Source: Sphingomonadales bacterium (GTDB taxonomy: Bacteria; Pseudomonadota; Alphaproteobacteria; Sphingomonadales; Sphingomonadaceae). From it: a stretch of 64,000 bases of DNA. The stretch covers positions 124,001 to 188,000 of the forward strand of contig SEFZ01000006.1 in NCBI GenBank assembly GCA_004173185.1, given 5' to 3'. Under the pieces are notes generated by a model that was not told the origin of the DNA, did not search any database, and saw only the letters and a list, made by a program, of their open reading frames with translations. A program made the position numbers and the translations under genes. This document shows, piece by piece, positions 55,865-64,000 of this stretch (positions are counted from its first letter, which is position 1; the number at the start of each line of letters is the position of its first letter).

Positions 55865-56452
55865 TTACTTGCCGAGCTTCTCGATCTTGTCCTGAAGCCG
55901 CGCTAGTTCGGCCTTCAGCGCCGCTACGTCATCGCCGCCTTCTGCTGCTGCCGGAGTCTCGGGCGTAACACCCGGCATGCCGGGCATTCCTGGCATCCCC
56001 GGCATCTGGCCCGGCTTGAACGCGCCGGCTGCTGCTTCGAACATTGCCATATTGCGCTTGGCCATCTCGGCGAAGGGCGAGTTGGCAAATGCGCCTTCGA
56101 CCGCAGATTTGAACTGCTCCTGATTGCGCCGAAAGCTATCCATCGAGGCATCAAGATAGCCCGGCACCATCGCCTGCATCGAATCGCCATAGAGCGAGAT
56201 CAGCTGGCGCAGGAAGTTAACCGGCAGCATTTGCGAGCCGCGCGATTCCTCTTCCATGATAATCTGGGTCAGCACATTATGCGTAATATCTTCGTCGCTC
56301 TTGGCGTCTACCACCTTGAAGTCGCGGCCTTCGCGCGTCATCGCCGCCAGATGGTCGAGCGTGATATAAGACGAAGTCTCGGTGTTATAGAGACGACGGT
56401 TCGCATACTTCTTGATGATGACCGGTCCGTTGCCAGGTGCTGATTTCTTCAT
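55865..56452 (-). CDS. phaR: Polyhydroxyalkanoate synthesis repressor PhaR
   Basis: A 195-aa DNA- and PHA-binding repressor controlling phasin and granule formation. The N-terminal PHB/PHA-accumulation regulator domain is clear (VIIKKYANRRLYNTETSSYITLDHLAAM), followed by FKVVDAKSDEDITHNVLTQIIMEEE and the second conserved block LPVNFLRQLISLYGDSMQAMVPGYLDASMDSF. A Met/Gly/Pro-rich stretch (PGMPGMPGMPG) and a C-terminal coiled coil end the protein. It is divergent from the PHA-synthase-like gene, with start codons nearly overlapping. Confidence 0.95.
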   Translation of the reverse strand: MKKSAPGNGPVIIKKYANRRLYNTETSSYITLDHLAAMTREGRDFKVVDAKSDEDITHNVLTQIIMEEESRGSQMLPVNFLRQLISLYGDSMQAMVPGYLDASMDSFRRNQEQFKSAVEGAFANSPFAEMAKRNMAMFEAAAGAFKPGQMPGMPGMPGMPGVTPETPAAAEGGDDVAALKAELARLQDKIEKLGK

Positions 56453-56465
56453 GGGAACCCCGTCA

Positions 56466-57536
56466 GTGACTGAAAGCCACCTAACATCGTTTCATGCCGC
56501 ATCGCAACACGGGCCACGTCCTCTGCCGCTGTTTCTTTCGTTGTTGCGCAGCGAAACCGCAGCATCGCCTGAGCGAAGGCTCGCTGCACTTGCCGGGTTA
56601 AAGGCATATCAGGAGGCTGAGCGCCCGCCAGAGCGCGTGCTACCCGCCGCTATCGCCGAGTCGGGCCGCGCGCGACTGCGCGATTATGGGGGTTCGGGGC
56701 CATCGGTGGTGTTCGTGCCTTCGCTGATCAATCCGCCCTTCGTGCTCGATCTCGCCGACGATAATTCGATGCTGCGCTGGCTCGCGACGCAGGGGCTGCG
56801 GCCACTGCTGGTCGATTGGGGCTGCCCCGGGCCGGAAGCCTATGCCGAGGGCCTCGATCATCATATCGAGAAGCTGTTGCTGCCGCTGATCGACTCGCTC
56901 GAAGAACCGCCTCTACTGGCGGGATATTGCCTTGGCGGCACGCTGGCGCTCGCAGCAGCATCGCTGCGCCCGGTGCGCGGAGTCGCGACAATTGCTGCCC
57001 CCTGGCGCTTCGCGCGCTATGGCGATCTCGCACGTGCAGCCATTGCGGCGCAGTGGGATGCGGCGCTGCCCGCCTGCGAAGCGCTGGGCCTCGTGCCGAT
57101 GGAAGTACTGCAATCGGGCTTCTGGCAACTCGATCCCGCGCGGACCGTTGCCAAGTTCGAGAAATTCGCCGCGATGCAACCCGGCAGCGCGCAGGCACGC
57201 ACCTTCGTCGCGCTTGAAGATTGGGCCAATGGCGGCGCCCCGCTCACGTATGCGGTCGGTAAACAGATGTTCGAACGCTTCTTTGCCAGCGACCGCCCCG
57301 GCAGCGGCCGCTGGTGGGTCGGCGGGACGCGCATCGTCCCGACCCGCCTCGCCTGCCCCGCAACGGAGTTCATCTCGGCCACCGACCGCATCGTCCCCGC
57401 CGCCAGCGCGGTCGGACTACTCGGCAGCACTACGCTGCGCTCCGGCCATGTCGGCATGGTCGTCGGTGGGCGCGCGCAAGCGCAACTCTGGGAGCCGCTG
57501 CGCGACTGGCTAATTGCCGCAGCGCACACTAGATAG
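56466..57536 (+). CDS. PHA-synthase-like alpha/beta hydrolase
   Basis: A 356-aa alpha/beta hydrolase. The nucleophile elbow is GYCLGG with Cys155, not Ser, as in polyhydroxyalkanoate synthases. It also has Asp307 ([10 protein letters not shown]) and His328 ([11 protein letters not shown]) in PHA-synthase-like contexts, and its length is near class III PhaC (about 355 aa). No PhaE partner gene is next to it. It lies between phaR and phaA, which supports a PHA role. The start is unclear: ATG 56451 overlaps the divergent phaR start codon by two bases, GTG 56466 follows GGGAACCCC; I prefer GTG. A PHA depolymerase or intracellular esterase is less likely because of the Cys. Confidence 0.82.
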   Translation: MTESHLTSFHAASQHGPRPLPLFLSLLRSETAASPERRLAALAGLKAYQEAERPPERVLPAAIAESGRARLRDYGGSGPSVVFVPSLINPPFVLDLADDNSMLRWLATQGLRPLLVDWGCPGPEAYAEGLDHHIEKLLLPLIDSLEEPPLLAGYCLGGTLALAAASLRPVRGVATIAAPWRFARYGDLARAAIAAQWDAALPACEALGLVPMEVLQSGFWQLDPARTVAKFEKFAAMQPGSAQARTFVALEDWANGGAPLTYAVGKQMFERFFASDRPGSGRWWVGGTRIVPTRLACPATEFISATDRIVPAASAVGLLGSTTLRSGHVGMVVGGRAQAQLWEPLRDWLIAAAHTR

Positions 57537-57565
57537 CCGCCAACGAATTCAGCCGGAGTCGAACC

Positions 57566-58741
<1,176 letters not shown>

Positions 58742-58758
58742 TCGCTTCTGGTCGTTGC

Positions 58759-58777
58759 CCGGGCATCTGAGGCCCGG
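58759..58777. terminator. Short GC hairpin between convergent genes
   Basis: A 6-bp stem (58759-58764 CCGGGC, 58772-58777 GCCCGG) with a 7-nt loop lies between phaA and the convergent hydrolase gene. It has no U-tract, so support is modest. Confidence 0.45.
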
Positions 58778-58784
58778 TCGCAAG

Positions 58785-59933
58785 TTAAGAAAGATAGCGA
58801 GCCACTACCGCCTTCCGAATGCTTCGGAAGGGCAGTGCTGGCCCGGTGTCGCCATTGCACAGCACGGCAAAGGTCGTGCGCGATTTTGTGTAGGTCTGTA
58901 GCAAGGCGGCGAAGCCGTTGATCGCGCCATAGTGCAGGATGTTCGCGTTGGGCTCGCTTGGGCCGGAGACCAACAGCCCACAGGCATATTCCACGTCGCC
59001 ATAACCGGCATCCCCGGGCGAAAAGCGGTTCGTGCCGCTCGGACGACCATTCCTCAAGCGGCCCGGCGTCAACATCAGATCGGTATGCGCACGGTCGAAC
59101 AACCTGTGGCCGAGCAGTGCATCATGCCAGCGGCATAGATCGATCGCAGTGCCGCGCATCGCACCGGCGCCGCCCGCTTGCGAAACGTCCAGATAGGCCG
59201 CGTTCTCGAATGGCACGGTACGACCCTCCACCGGGCTATAGCCAGATACGCGGCCGGTAACGATCTCGCTTGGCTTGTCGATGGCGAGAGAAGCCAAACC
59301 AAGCGGCGCGAACACCAATTCCGACATGGCTCGATCGAACGGCATATTGGTCACGCTCTCGATGATCGCGCCGAGGACTATGTAATTGGCGTTGCTGTAG
59401 AGCCATGCGGTGCCCGGATCGAAGTCGAAAGGCTTTGGCTGGCGCGCGACGTGGTTGGCCAACTCGATCTGGGTCTTCGCGGGCATTGCGACGGATGAGC
59501 CGGCCTCACCTCCCTCATCACTGTGCAGCCCCGCCGTATGGTTCATCAGTTCCAGCAGCGTGAAGGGTTTGAGCGCCTTGAAGCCCGGCAGATAGGTTGC
59601 CGCATGTGCGCGCACGTCCAGGCGACCCAGCGAGGCAAGCTTGATTATCGCGGCGGCGGTGAACTGCTTTGTCAGGGATGCCAGCCGGAATATGGATTTT
59701 TCCGATATCGCCGACTGTGTTTCAAGGTTCGCCATTCCGAAACCCTGCGAGACGCGAAGGGTGCCTGCCTGGCCGATAGCTACGGACACACCCGGGCACG
59801 CATGCGCATTGATTGCCTCTTCAACTGCTAGCGCAACTGCGGCGTCGGCGACCGCTGGTGTCGAAGATTGCGCGCTGGCGGGCAGGGCTGTCAAAGTGGC
59901 ACCAACCGCAATCACATTCCGCCGCGAAAGCAT
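58785..59933 (-). CDS. Serine hydrolase of the beta-lactamase/class C family
   Basis: A 382-aa exported hydrolase. The N-terminus MLSRRNVIAVGATLTALPASAQ has a twin-arginine-like signal. The active-site SxxK is Ser86-Lys89 (LASLTKQFTAAAI), and YxN appears as WLYSNANYIVLG. It belongs to the beta-lactamase (PF00144)/DD-peptidase/esterase family; members include penicillin-binding-like esterases and do not necessarily confer resistance. The start at 59933 has GAGGAG eight bases upstream, better than GTG 59951. Single gene, substrate unknown. Confidence 0.9.
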   Translation of the reverse strand: MLSRRNVIAVGATLTALPASAQSSTPAVADAAVALAVEEAINAHACPGVSVAIGQAGTLRVSQGFGMANLETQSAISEKSIFRLASLTKQFTAAAIIKLASLGRLDVRAHAATYLPGFKALKPFTLLELMNHTAGLHSDEGGEAGSSVAMPAKTQIELANHVARQPKPFDFDPGTAWLYSNANYIVLGAIIESVTNMPFDRAMSELVFAPLGLASLAIDKPSEIVTGRVSGYSPVEGRTVPFENAAYLDVSQAGGAGAMRGTAIDLCRWHDALLGHRLFDRAHTDLMLTPGRLRNGRPSGTNRFSPGDAGYGDVEYACGLLVSGPSEPNANILHYGAINGFAALLQTYTKSRTTFAVLCNGDTGPALPFRSIRKAVVARYLS

Positions 59934-60036
59934 TTCCAAGCTCCTCGTCACCGCATGAGAGACAGCTCGTATCTTGTAACGGGAACAGCGGCAAACAGGG
60001 TCGCCTCACGACCAATGCAGCGCTCGAACCGGAAGC

Positions 60037-61062
60037 TCAGCCCCAAACCCGATCGAACCGCGGCCCCAGCCCGGTGATCAGCTCATATTGCGAAAGCCCG
60101 CTCAGCGCAGACGTCTCCGGCAGCGCGTAATCGAGCGACACCCAGTCGCCCTCGGCCAGCCCCGGCATATCCCCCACGTCCACCGCGATCATGTCCATCG
60201 ATACGCGCCCGATCACCGGCAGCTTCACGCCGTCGGCGCGCGCTGAGCCCTTGTCAGAGAAGCAGCGCAGATAGCCGTCCGCATAGCCGATATTGACGGT
60301 CGCCACGTCCATGTCGCGCGGCGCGCGGAAAGTGGCGTTGTAGCCGACAACTTCGCCAGCCAGCACGCTGCGGCGCTGGATGATCTGTGCCTCGGGCGTC
60401 ACCACTTGCTGGATGCTGGCATGCGCCTCGCGCTGGCGCCCGCCATAGAGCGCGATCCCCGGCCGGGTCAGGTCAAAGGCATAGTCCGCACCCAGCGCGA
60501 TCCCAGCCGAATTGGCGAGGCTCATACGCTTGGCCGAGGTCTGGCCGCGCAGCGCCGCGAACCGCTCGCGCTGCGTCTCGTTCATCGCGACATCCTCATC
60601 GGCGCAGGCCAGATGGCTCATCAGCGTTTCGATCTCGAGCCCGTCCAGCGACTCCACCTCAGCCAGCGCAATACCCAGCCGGTTCATGCCTGTATCGACC
60701 ATCACGTCGCACGCCGCGCCGCCGGCCTCGCGCCACAGCGCCACTTGGCCCATCGAATTGAGCACCGGCCGCACATTCGCGGGCCGCTCGCTCGCCAGGT
60801 CCTCGCGCCGCACCCCGTGCAGCACCGAGACGGACACGCCCAGATCGGCAATCGCCCGCGCCTCAGCCCAGTTCGCCACGAAGAAATCGCGGCATCCCGC
60901 CGTCGTCAGCCGCTTGACGACTTCGCGCGCGCCCAGCCCATAGCCATCGGCCTTGACCGCCGCGCCGCACGCCGCGCTCCCGCTCAGGCGGGCAAGCAGT
61001 TTCCAGTTCGCGACGAGCGCATCAGGGTTCAGGCGAAGTCGAAGAGGGGCGGTATCACTCAC
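60037..61062 (-). CDS. alr: Alanine racemase
   Basis: A 341-aa PLP enzyme converting L- and D-alanine for peptidoglycan. The PLP Lys37 is in AAVKADGYGLGA. It also has VMVDTGMNRLGI, LANSAGI, the tyrosine-containing GEVVGYNATFRAP and the terminal ARVSMDMIAVDVG-like block (GRVSMDMIAVDV). It is slightly short for Alr (usual 355-380) but complete. GTG 61062 gives the standard N-terminus (LRLRLNPDALVANW); the longer frame to 61197 overlaps the upstream gene's 3' end. Confidence 0.95.
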   Translation of the reverse strand: MSDTAPLRLRLNPDALVANWKLLARLSGSAACGAAVKADGYGLGAREVVKRLTTAGCRDFFVANWAEARAIADLGVSVSVLHGVRREDLASERPANVRPVLNSMGQVALWREAGGAACDVMVDTGMNRLGIALAEVESLDGLEIETLMSHLACADEDVAMNETQRERFAALRGQTSAKRMSLANSAGIALGADYAFDLTRPGIALYGGRQREAHASIQQVVTPEAQIIQRRSVLAGEVVGYNATFRAPRDMDVATVNIGYADGYLRCFSDKGSARADGVKLPVIGRVSMDMIAVDVGDMPGLAEGDWVSLDYALPETSALSGLSQYELITGLGPRFDRVWG

Positions 61063-61102
61063 GCGCTGTCGATAGCCAGCGTGTGCCGCTGCGTCGATAG
61101 CC

Positions 61103-62641
61103 TCAGGGCATCTTCCACCGCGAAAGCGCTGCGCGATATCCCGGTCCCGGATCGCGCGCGAGTTCGCCCAGCCGCTTCGCGACCACCGGATCGGCAAGCA
61201 GCGACGTCAGCGCCGCATGCTCTACCGAAGTCACCTTGCGGCCATTGGCGCCCAGCGCCTTGATCCGAACCATATCGAGAAGCAGGTCGGCGCGCTCGTC
61301 CTCATCGTCCATCAGCGCAAGGATTTCCGTGCGCAACACCGCGCGATCCGTGCCGCAGGTCGCCGCGATCCGCACCGCTCCACTGTTACCGGTATAGTCC
61401 TTTATCACCGCTTGAAGCGCCTGCTGCCCGGCCCGGTCGCCCCCGCGCAGCTGCGCACATCCGCGAAGTGCCGCGAAATAGCCGCGCGCTGCGGGCGAAT
61501 CCAACACATTCGAGCCCGGCACATATTTGTCGAGCAACGCCAGCGCCTCGCCCGGCTTGCCATAGATGATCATCCAGCGCGCAAGATTCGGGATCACGTT
61601 CCACAGGCTTGACGTTTTCTCGGGCGATCCCCCGTCAAGCAGTTTGCGGAACGCTGCGGTCACCACGGCTTCGCGCATCTCTCCCGCTGCGTTGCGCATA
61701 TCGGCCATCCGCACCGCCGCCCGGCCTTCGTCATATAGTTCGTCCGTCGCGAGCGCGGGATCAGCCATCGCCTTGGCCAGCAGCGCGATGCCCTCGTCCA
61801 GTCCCCCGGTTACCGTCAGCGCATAGGCCAGCCCGGTGGCGGTATCGATATTTGGCCTGGCGACATAGCCCTGCCGCACCTTGTGGACGAACGCGACGCG
61901 CAGCGCCTCAAGATTGCCACCGGTCTGGCGCTCGATATCGCCCCAGATCTTCTCATAGCGGCGATCCACCAGCATCTTGAGCACGTCGTCCGGATCGAGC
62001 ACTGCGGGGATGCCCTCGCGCGCTTTCTCGATCTCGCCGCGCGCCAGGCGCTTGGCGATCACGTCGCGCATCAGGCCCGAATAAAATCCCGGATCCTCGC
62101 TGCCGCACGCCGTGCCGATCAACGTTTCGATCAGCGCGGCGCGAACATCATCGAGCTCGCGCTCATAGCCCATCACCCGCAATTGGGTGCGGATCTCGCC
62201 ATTGGCGGTCGTGTCGCATTGCTGGACCCAGCGCGGATCGCTGCGGATCGCCTCCACCATCATCCGGTAGCCCGGCTCCCTCTTGCCCTCGGCGAGCAAC
62301 AGCCCACTATAGGCCATGCTCGCGATCGACTGGCCGGGCAGGCCGGTGCGGCATTCCTCGATAGCAATACGCGCCTTGGCCTTGTCGAAACCCAGCATCC
62401 CCTGGCCGTAGTTGCAATTGAGGAAGGCGCGGAACGGCGTCGCGCGTGGCAGCATCGCGATCGCCTGTTCGGCATAAGCAAGCCCGCCCGGGTGGTCGCC
62501 CCGACGATGCGCCTGATCGGCCAATCGCAATAGCGGGAAAACCACTTCCTCGTCCTTGGTCGGGCGAAACTCGGCGGGCCAGTTCTGCGCCAGTGCCGGC
62601 GCCGCCACCAGCAGCGCCAATGCGAGCAACAAGGCCTTCAT
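61103..62641 (-). CDS. Exported TPR-like helical-repeat protein, unknown
   Basis: A 512-aa protein with a clear signal peptide (MKALLLALALLVAAPALAQ) and an otherwise helix-rich body. Repeating Ala/Leu patterns (AYALTVTGGLDEGIALLAKAMAD, IYGKPGEALALLDKYVPG, HPGGLAYAEQAIAML) suggest degenerate TPR units. No catalytic motif is seen. It overlaps the upstream MHS transporter stop by ATGA and has AAGGAGGAG as ribosome site, so the two are co-translated. Location is probably periplasmic. Confidence 0.85.
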   Translation of the reverse strand: MKALLLALALLVAAPALAQNWPAEFRPTKDEEVVFPLLRLADQAHRRGDHPGGLAYAEQAIAMLPRATPFRAFLNCNYGQGMLGFDKAKARIAIEECRTGLPGQSIASMAYSGLLLAEGKREPGYRMMVEAIRSDPRWVQQCDTTANGEIRTQLRVMGYERELDDVRAALIETLIGTACGSEDPGFYSGLMRDVIAKRLARGEIEKAREGIPAVLDPDDVLKMLVDRRYEKIWGDIERQTGGNLEALRVAFVHKVRQGYVARPNIDTATGLAYALTVTGGLDEGIALLAKAMADPALATDELYDEGRAAVRMADMRNAAGEMREAVVTAAFRKLLDGGSPEKTSSLWNVIPNLARWMIIYGKPGEALALLDKYVPGSNVLDSPAARGYFAALRGCAQLRGGDRAGQQALQAVIKDYTGNSGAVRIAATCGTDRAVLRTEILALMDDEDERADLLLDMVRIKALGANGRKVTSVEHAALTSLLADPVVAKRLGELARDPGPGYRAALSRWKMP

Positions 62642-64000
62642 GCGTGCTCCTCCTTCAAGCCCCAGATCGTCACCACCAGCGCCATCGCCACCACCGCAAA
62701 TGTATACCAAAGCCCCGAATAGGGATCGCCGGTCTTCACCACGAGCGACTGGCTGATAAAGGGCAGGAAGCCGCCGAAATAGCCGGTGCCGAGATGATAA
62801 GGGATCGACATCGAAGAGTAACGGATGCGCGGCGGGAACATCTCGCTGAGCAAGGCCGCGACCGGGCCATAGGTCGCGCCGGATAGCGCCATCAGCACGA
62901 GGATTGCCGCCACCATGATCGCGATGTTCTTCGCTGGCGGCACGCTCGGCTTGAGGTCATACCCCGCTGCCGCCAGCGCTGCGTCGAGCCCGACGGCGCT
63001 GGTATCTGTCACTCTGGTTCCACCCACCGTCACGTCGATCGCCGAAGCCTCGGCCTTGGTATAGGCCACGCCCTTCCTCGCGAGATGCTCGAGCACGCGC
63101 CCGCATTCGTCCTTCTGCTTCGCCGCGAACGGATCATAAGCGCATTCCGGCCCGGAGATGACGACCGGCGCGCGCACCGCCGCTGCCGCCAGCCTCGGAT
63201 TGGCCTGACTGCCGATCACCCAAAAGGTCGGGAAGAGCAGGACGAGCGTCAGCGCATAGCCCCAGACGATCGGTTTCTTGCGCCCGATCCTGTCCGAGAG
63301 CGATCCGAAATAGATGAAGAACACCAGTCCACCGAGCGCCGATCCGCCGGTGATCAATTGGGCTGCCGTGGCATCGACGTGCATCTGCTGCTGGAGGAAC
63401 GACAGCACCGAGAACATCGCGGTGTACCAGATCACGGTAAGCCCCGCCGCGATGCCAAACAACGCGACCAGAAGCCGCTTCCAGTTTCCGGGATAGGTAA
63501 AGCTCTCGGTGAACGGGTTCTTCGCAGTCTCGCCGGCGGCCTTCATCTGCTTGAACACCGGGCTCTCGGAGAGCTTGAGGCGCATCCACAGCGAAATCGC
63601 GAGCAGCAGGATCGAGAAGAGGAACGGCAGACGCCAGCCCCATTCGCTCCAGGTCTCGGCCGACATCGGCGTCTTGAAGCCCAGCACGACGATCAGGCTC
63701 AGGATGAAGCCGCCCACCACGCTCGCCTGGATGAAGCTGGTGTGGAAGCCCGCGCGTTTGCCCGGCGAATGCTCGGCGACATAGATCGCCGCCCCGCCAT
63801 ATTCGCCGCCAAGCGCCAGCCCCTGCGCGATGCGGAGCAGCAGGATCAGGATCGGTGCCGCGATGCCGATCGCCGCATAGCTCGGCACCAGCCCGATTCC
63901 CGCAGTGGCGATGCCCATCAGTGTGATAGTGACGAGGAAGGTATATTTGCGGCCCAGCTTGTCGCCCAGAAAGCCGAACAACACCGCGCCCAGCGGCCGG
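62638..64000 (-). CDS. MFS metabolite:H+ symporter (MHS family), cut by window end
   Basis: The 3' 453 codons of an inner-membrane symporter; the N-terminus lies past base 64000. The first visible residues RPLGAVLFGFLGDKLGRKYTF form the signature loop between helices 2 and 3 of the MHS family (KgtP, ProP, ShiA). Next come LLRIAQGLALGGEYGGAAIYVAEHSPGKRAGFHTSF and, later, FFIYFGSLSDRIGRKKPI. Between about residues 260 and 355 it carries a long hydrophilic insert with three Cys (PECAYDPFAAKQKDECGRVLEHL), absent from the standard family plan. The C-terminal helices (VAALLSEMFPPRIRYSSMSIPYHLG) are typical. It is co-translated with the TPR-like protein. Confidence 0.9.
   Translation of the reverse strand, partial: RPLGAVLFGFLGDKLGRKYTFLVTITLMGIATAGIGLVPSYAAIGIAAPILILLLRIAQGLALGGEYGGAAIYVAEHSPGKRAGFHTSFIQASVVGGFILSLIVVLGFKTPMSAETWSEWGWRLPFLFSILLLAISLWMRLKLSESPVFKQMKAAGETAKNPFTESFTYPGNWKRLLVALFGIAAGLTVIWYTAMFSVLSFLQQQMHVDATAAQLITGGSALGGLVFFIYFGSLSDRIGRKKPIVWGYALTLVLLFPTFWVIGSQANPRLAAAAVRAPVVISGPECAYDPFAAKQKDECGRVLEHLARKGVAYTKAEASAIDVTVGGTRVTDTSAVGLDAALAAAGYDLKPSVPPAKNIAIMVAAILVLMALSGATYGPVAALLSEMFPPRIRYSSMSIPYHLGTGYFGGFLPFISQSLVVKTGDPYSGLWYTFAVVAMALVVTIWGLKEEHA

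Overview
The window looks like the chromosome of a sphingomonad-type alphaproteobacterium. It is GC-rich and carries three TonB-dependent receptors, Spinster-like MFS transporters, PhaR, CpaF and many overlapping stop/start codons. This placement comes from gene content, not a database search. About 53 protein genes can be supported. I saw no rRNA, tRNA, CRISPR array, insertion sequence or integrase.

Region 1 (1-38.6 kb) is one dense catabolic island for a hydrophobic, acyl-CoA-degraded substrate that I cannot name. Two TonB receptors (one cut by the window start) and three Spinster-like MFS proteins would handle uptake. A Baeyer-Villiger monooxygenase, an aldehyde dehydrogenase, several SDRs and an acyl-CoA ligase would oxidise and activate it. 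Four acyl-CoA dehydrogenases, two CoA-transferases, two crotonases, a MaoC hydratase, an MFE-2-like SDR, an HMG-CoA-synthase-like/DUF35 fusion, an SCP-x-type thiolase, HMG-CoA lyase, a 2-hydroxyacyl-CoA-lyase-like ThDP enzyme and a ThDP E1 alpha/beta pair with a free lipoyl domain would break it down. Nearly every promoter region of the island carries a 10-bp palindrome close to TTGCATGCAA. The only regulator inside it is a GntR/FCD protein (21.1-21.8 kb), so this is probably a single regulon. The island also holds, as separate genes, a kinase and a dehydrogenase of the two types fused in ACAD10/ACAD11. This suggests degradation of 4-hydroxyacyl-CoA through a phosphorylated intermediate.

Region 2 (38.8-50 kb) has a third TonB receptor and a carbohydrate locus. 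Two long paralogous secreted proteins (pectate-lyase-like beta-helix plus C-terminal beta-propeller) point away from a central gluconokinase, a second GntR/FCD regulator, a possible 32-aa leader peptide and an 89-aa GerE/LuxR-type DNA-binding protein.

Region 3 (50-64 kb) is general chromosome: exonuclease III, a lone CpaF ATPase, a retropepsin-like protease with a PDZ-like tail, a secreted methyltransferase-like protein, a TM-less chemoreceptor-like protein with unusual domain order, a polyhydroxyalkanoate group (phaR, PHA-synthase-like hydrolase, phaA), a beta-lactamase-family hydrolase, alanine racemase, a TPR-like periplasmic protein, and an MHS-family transporter cut by the window end.
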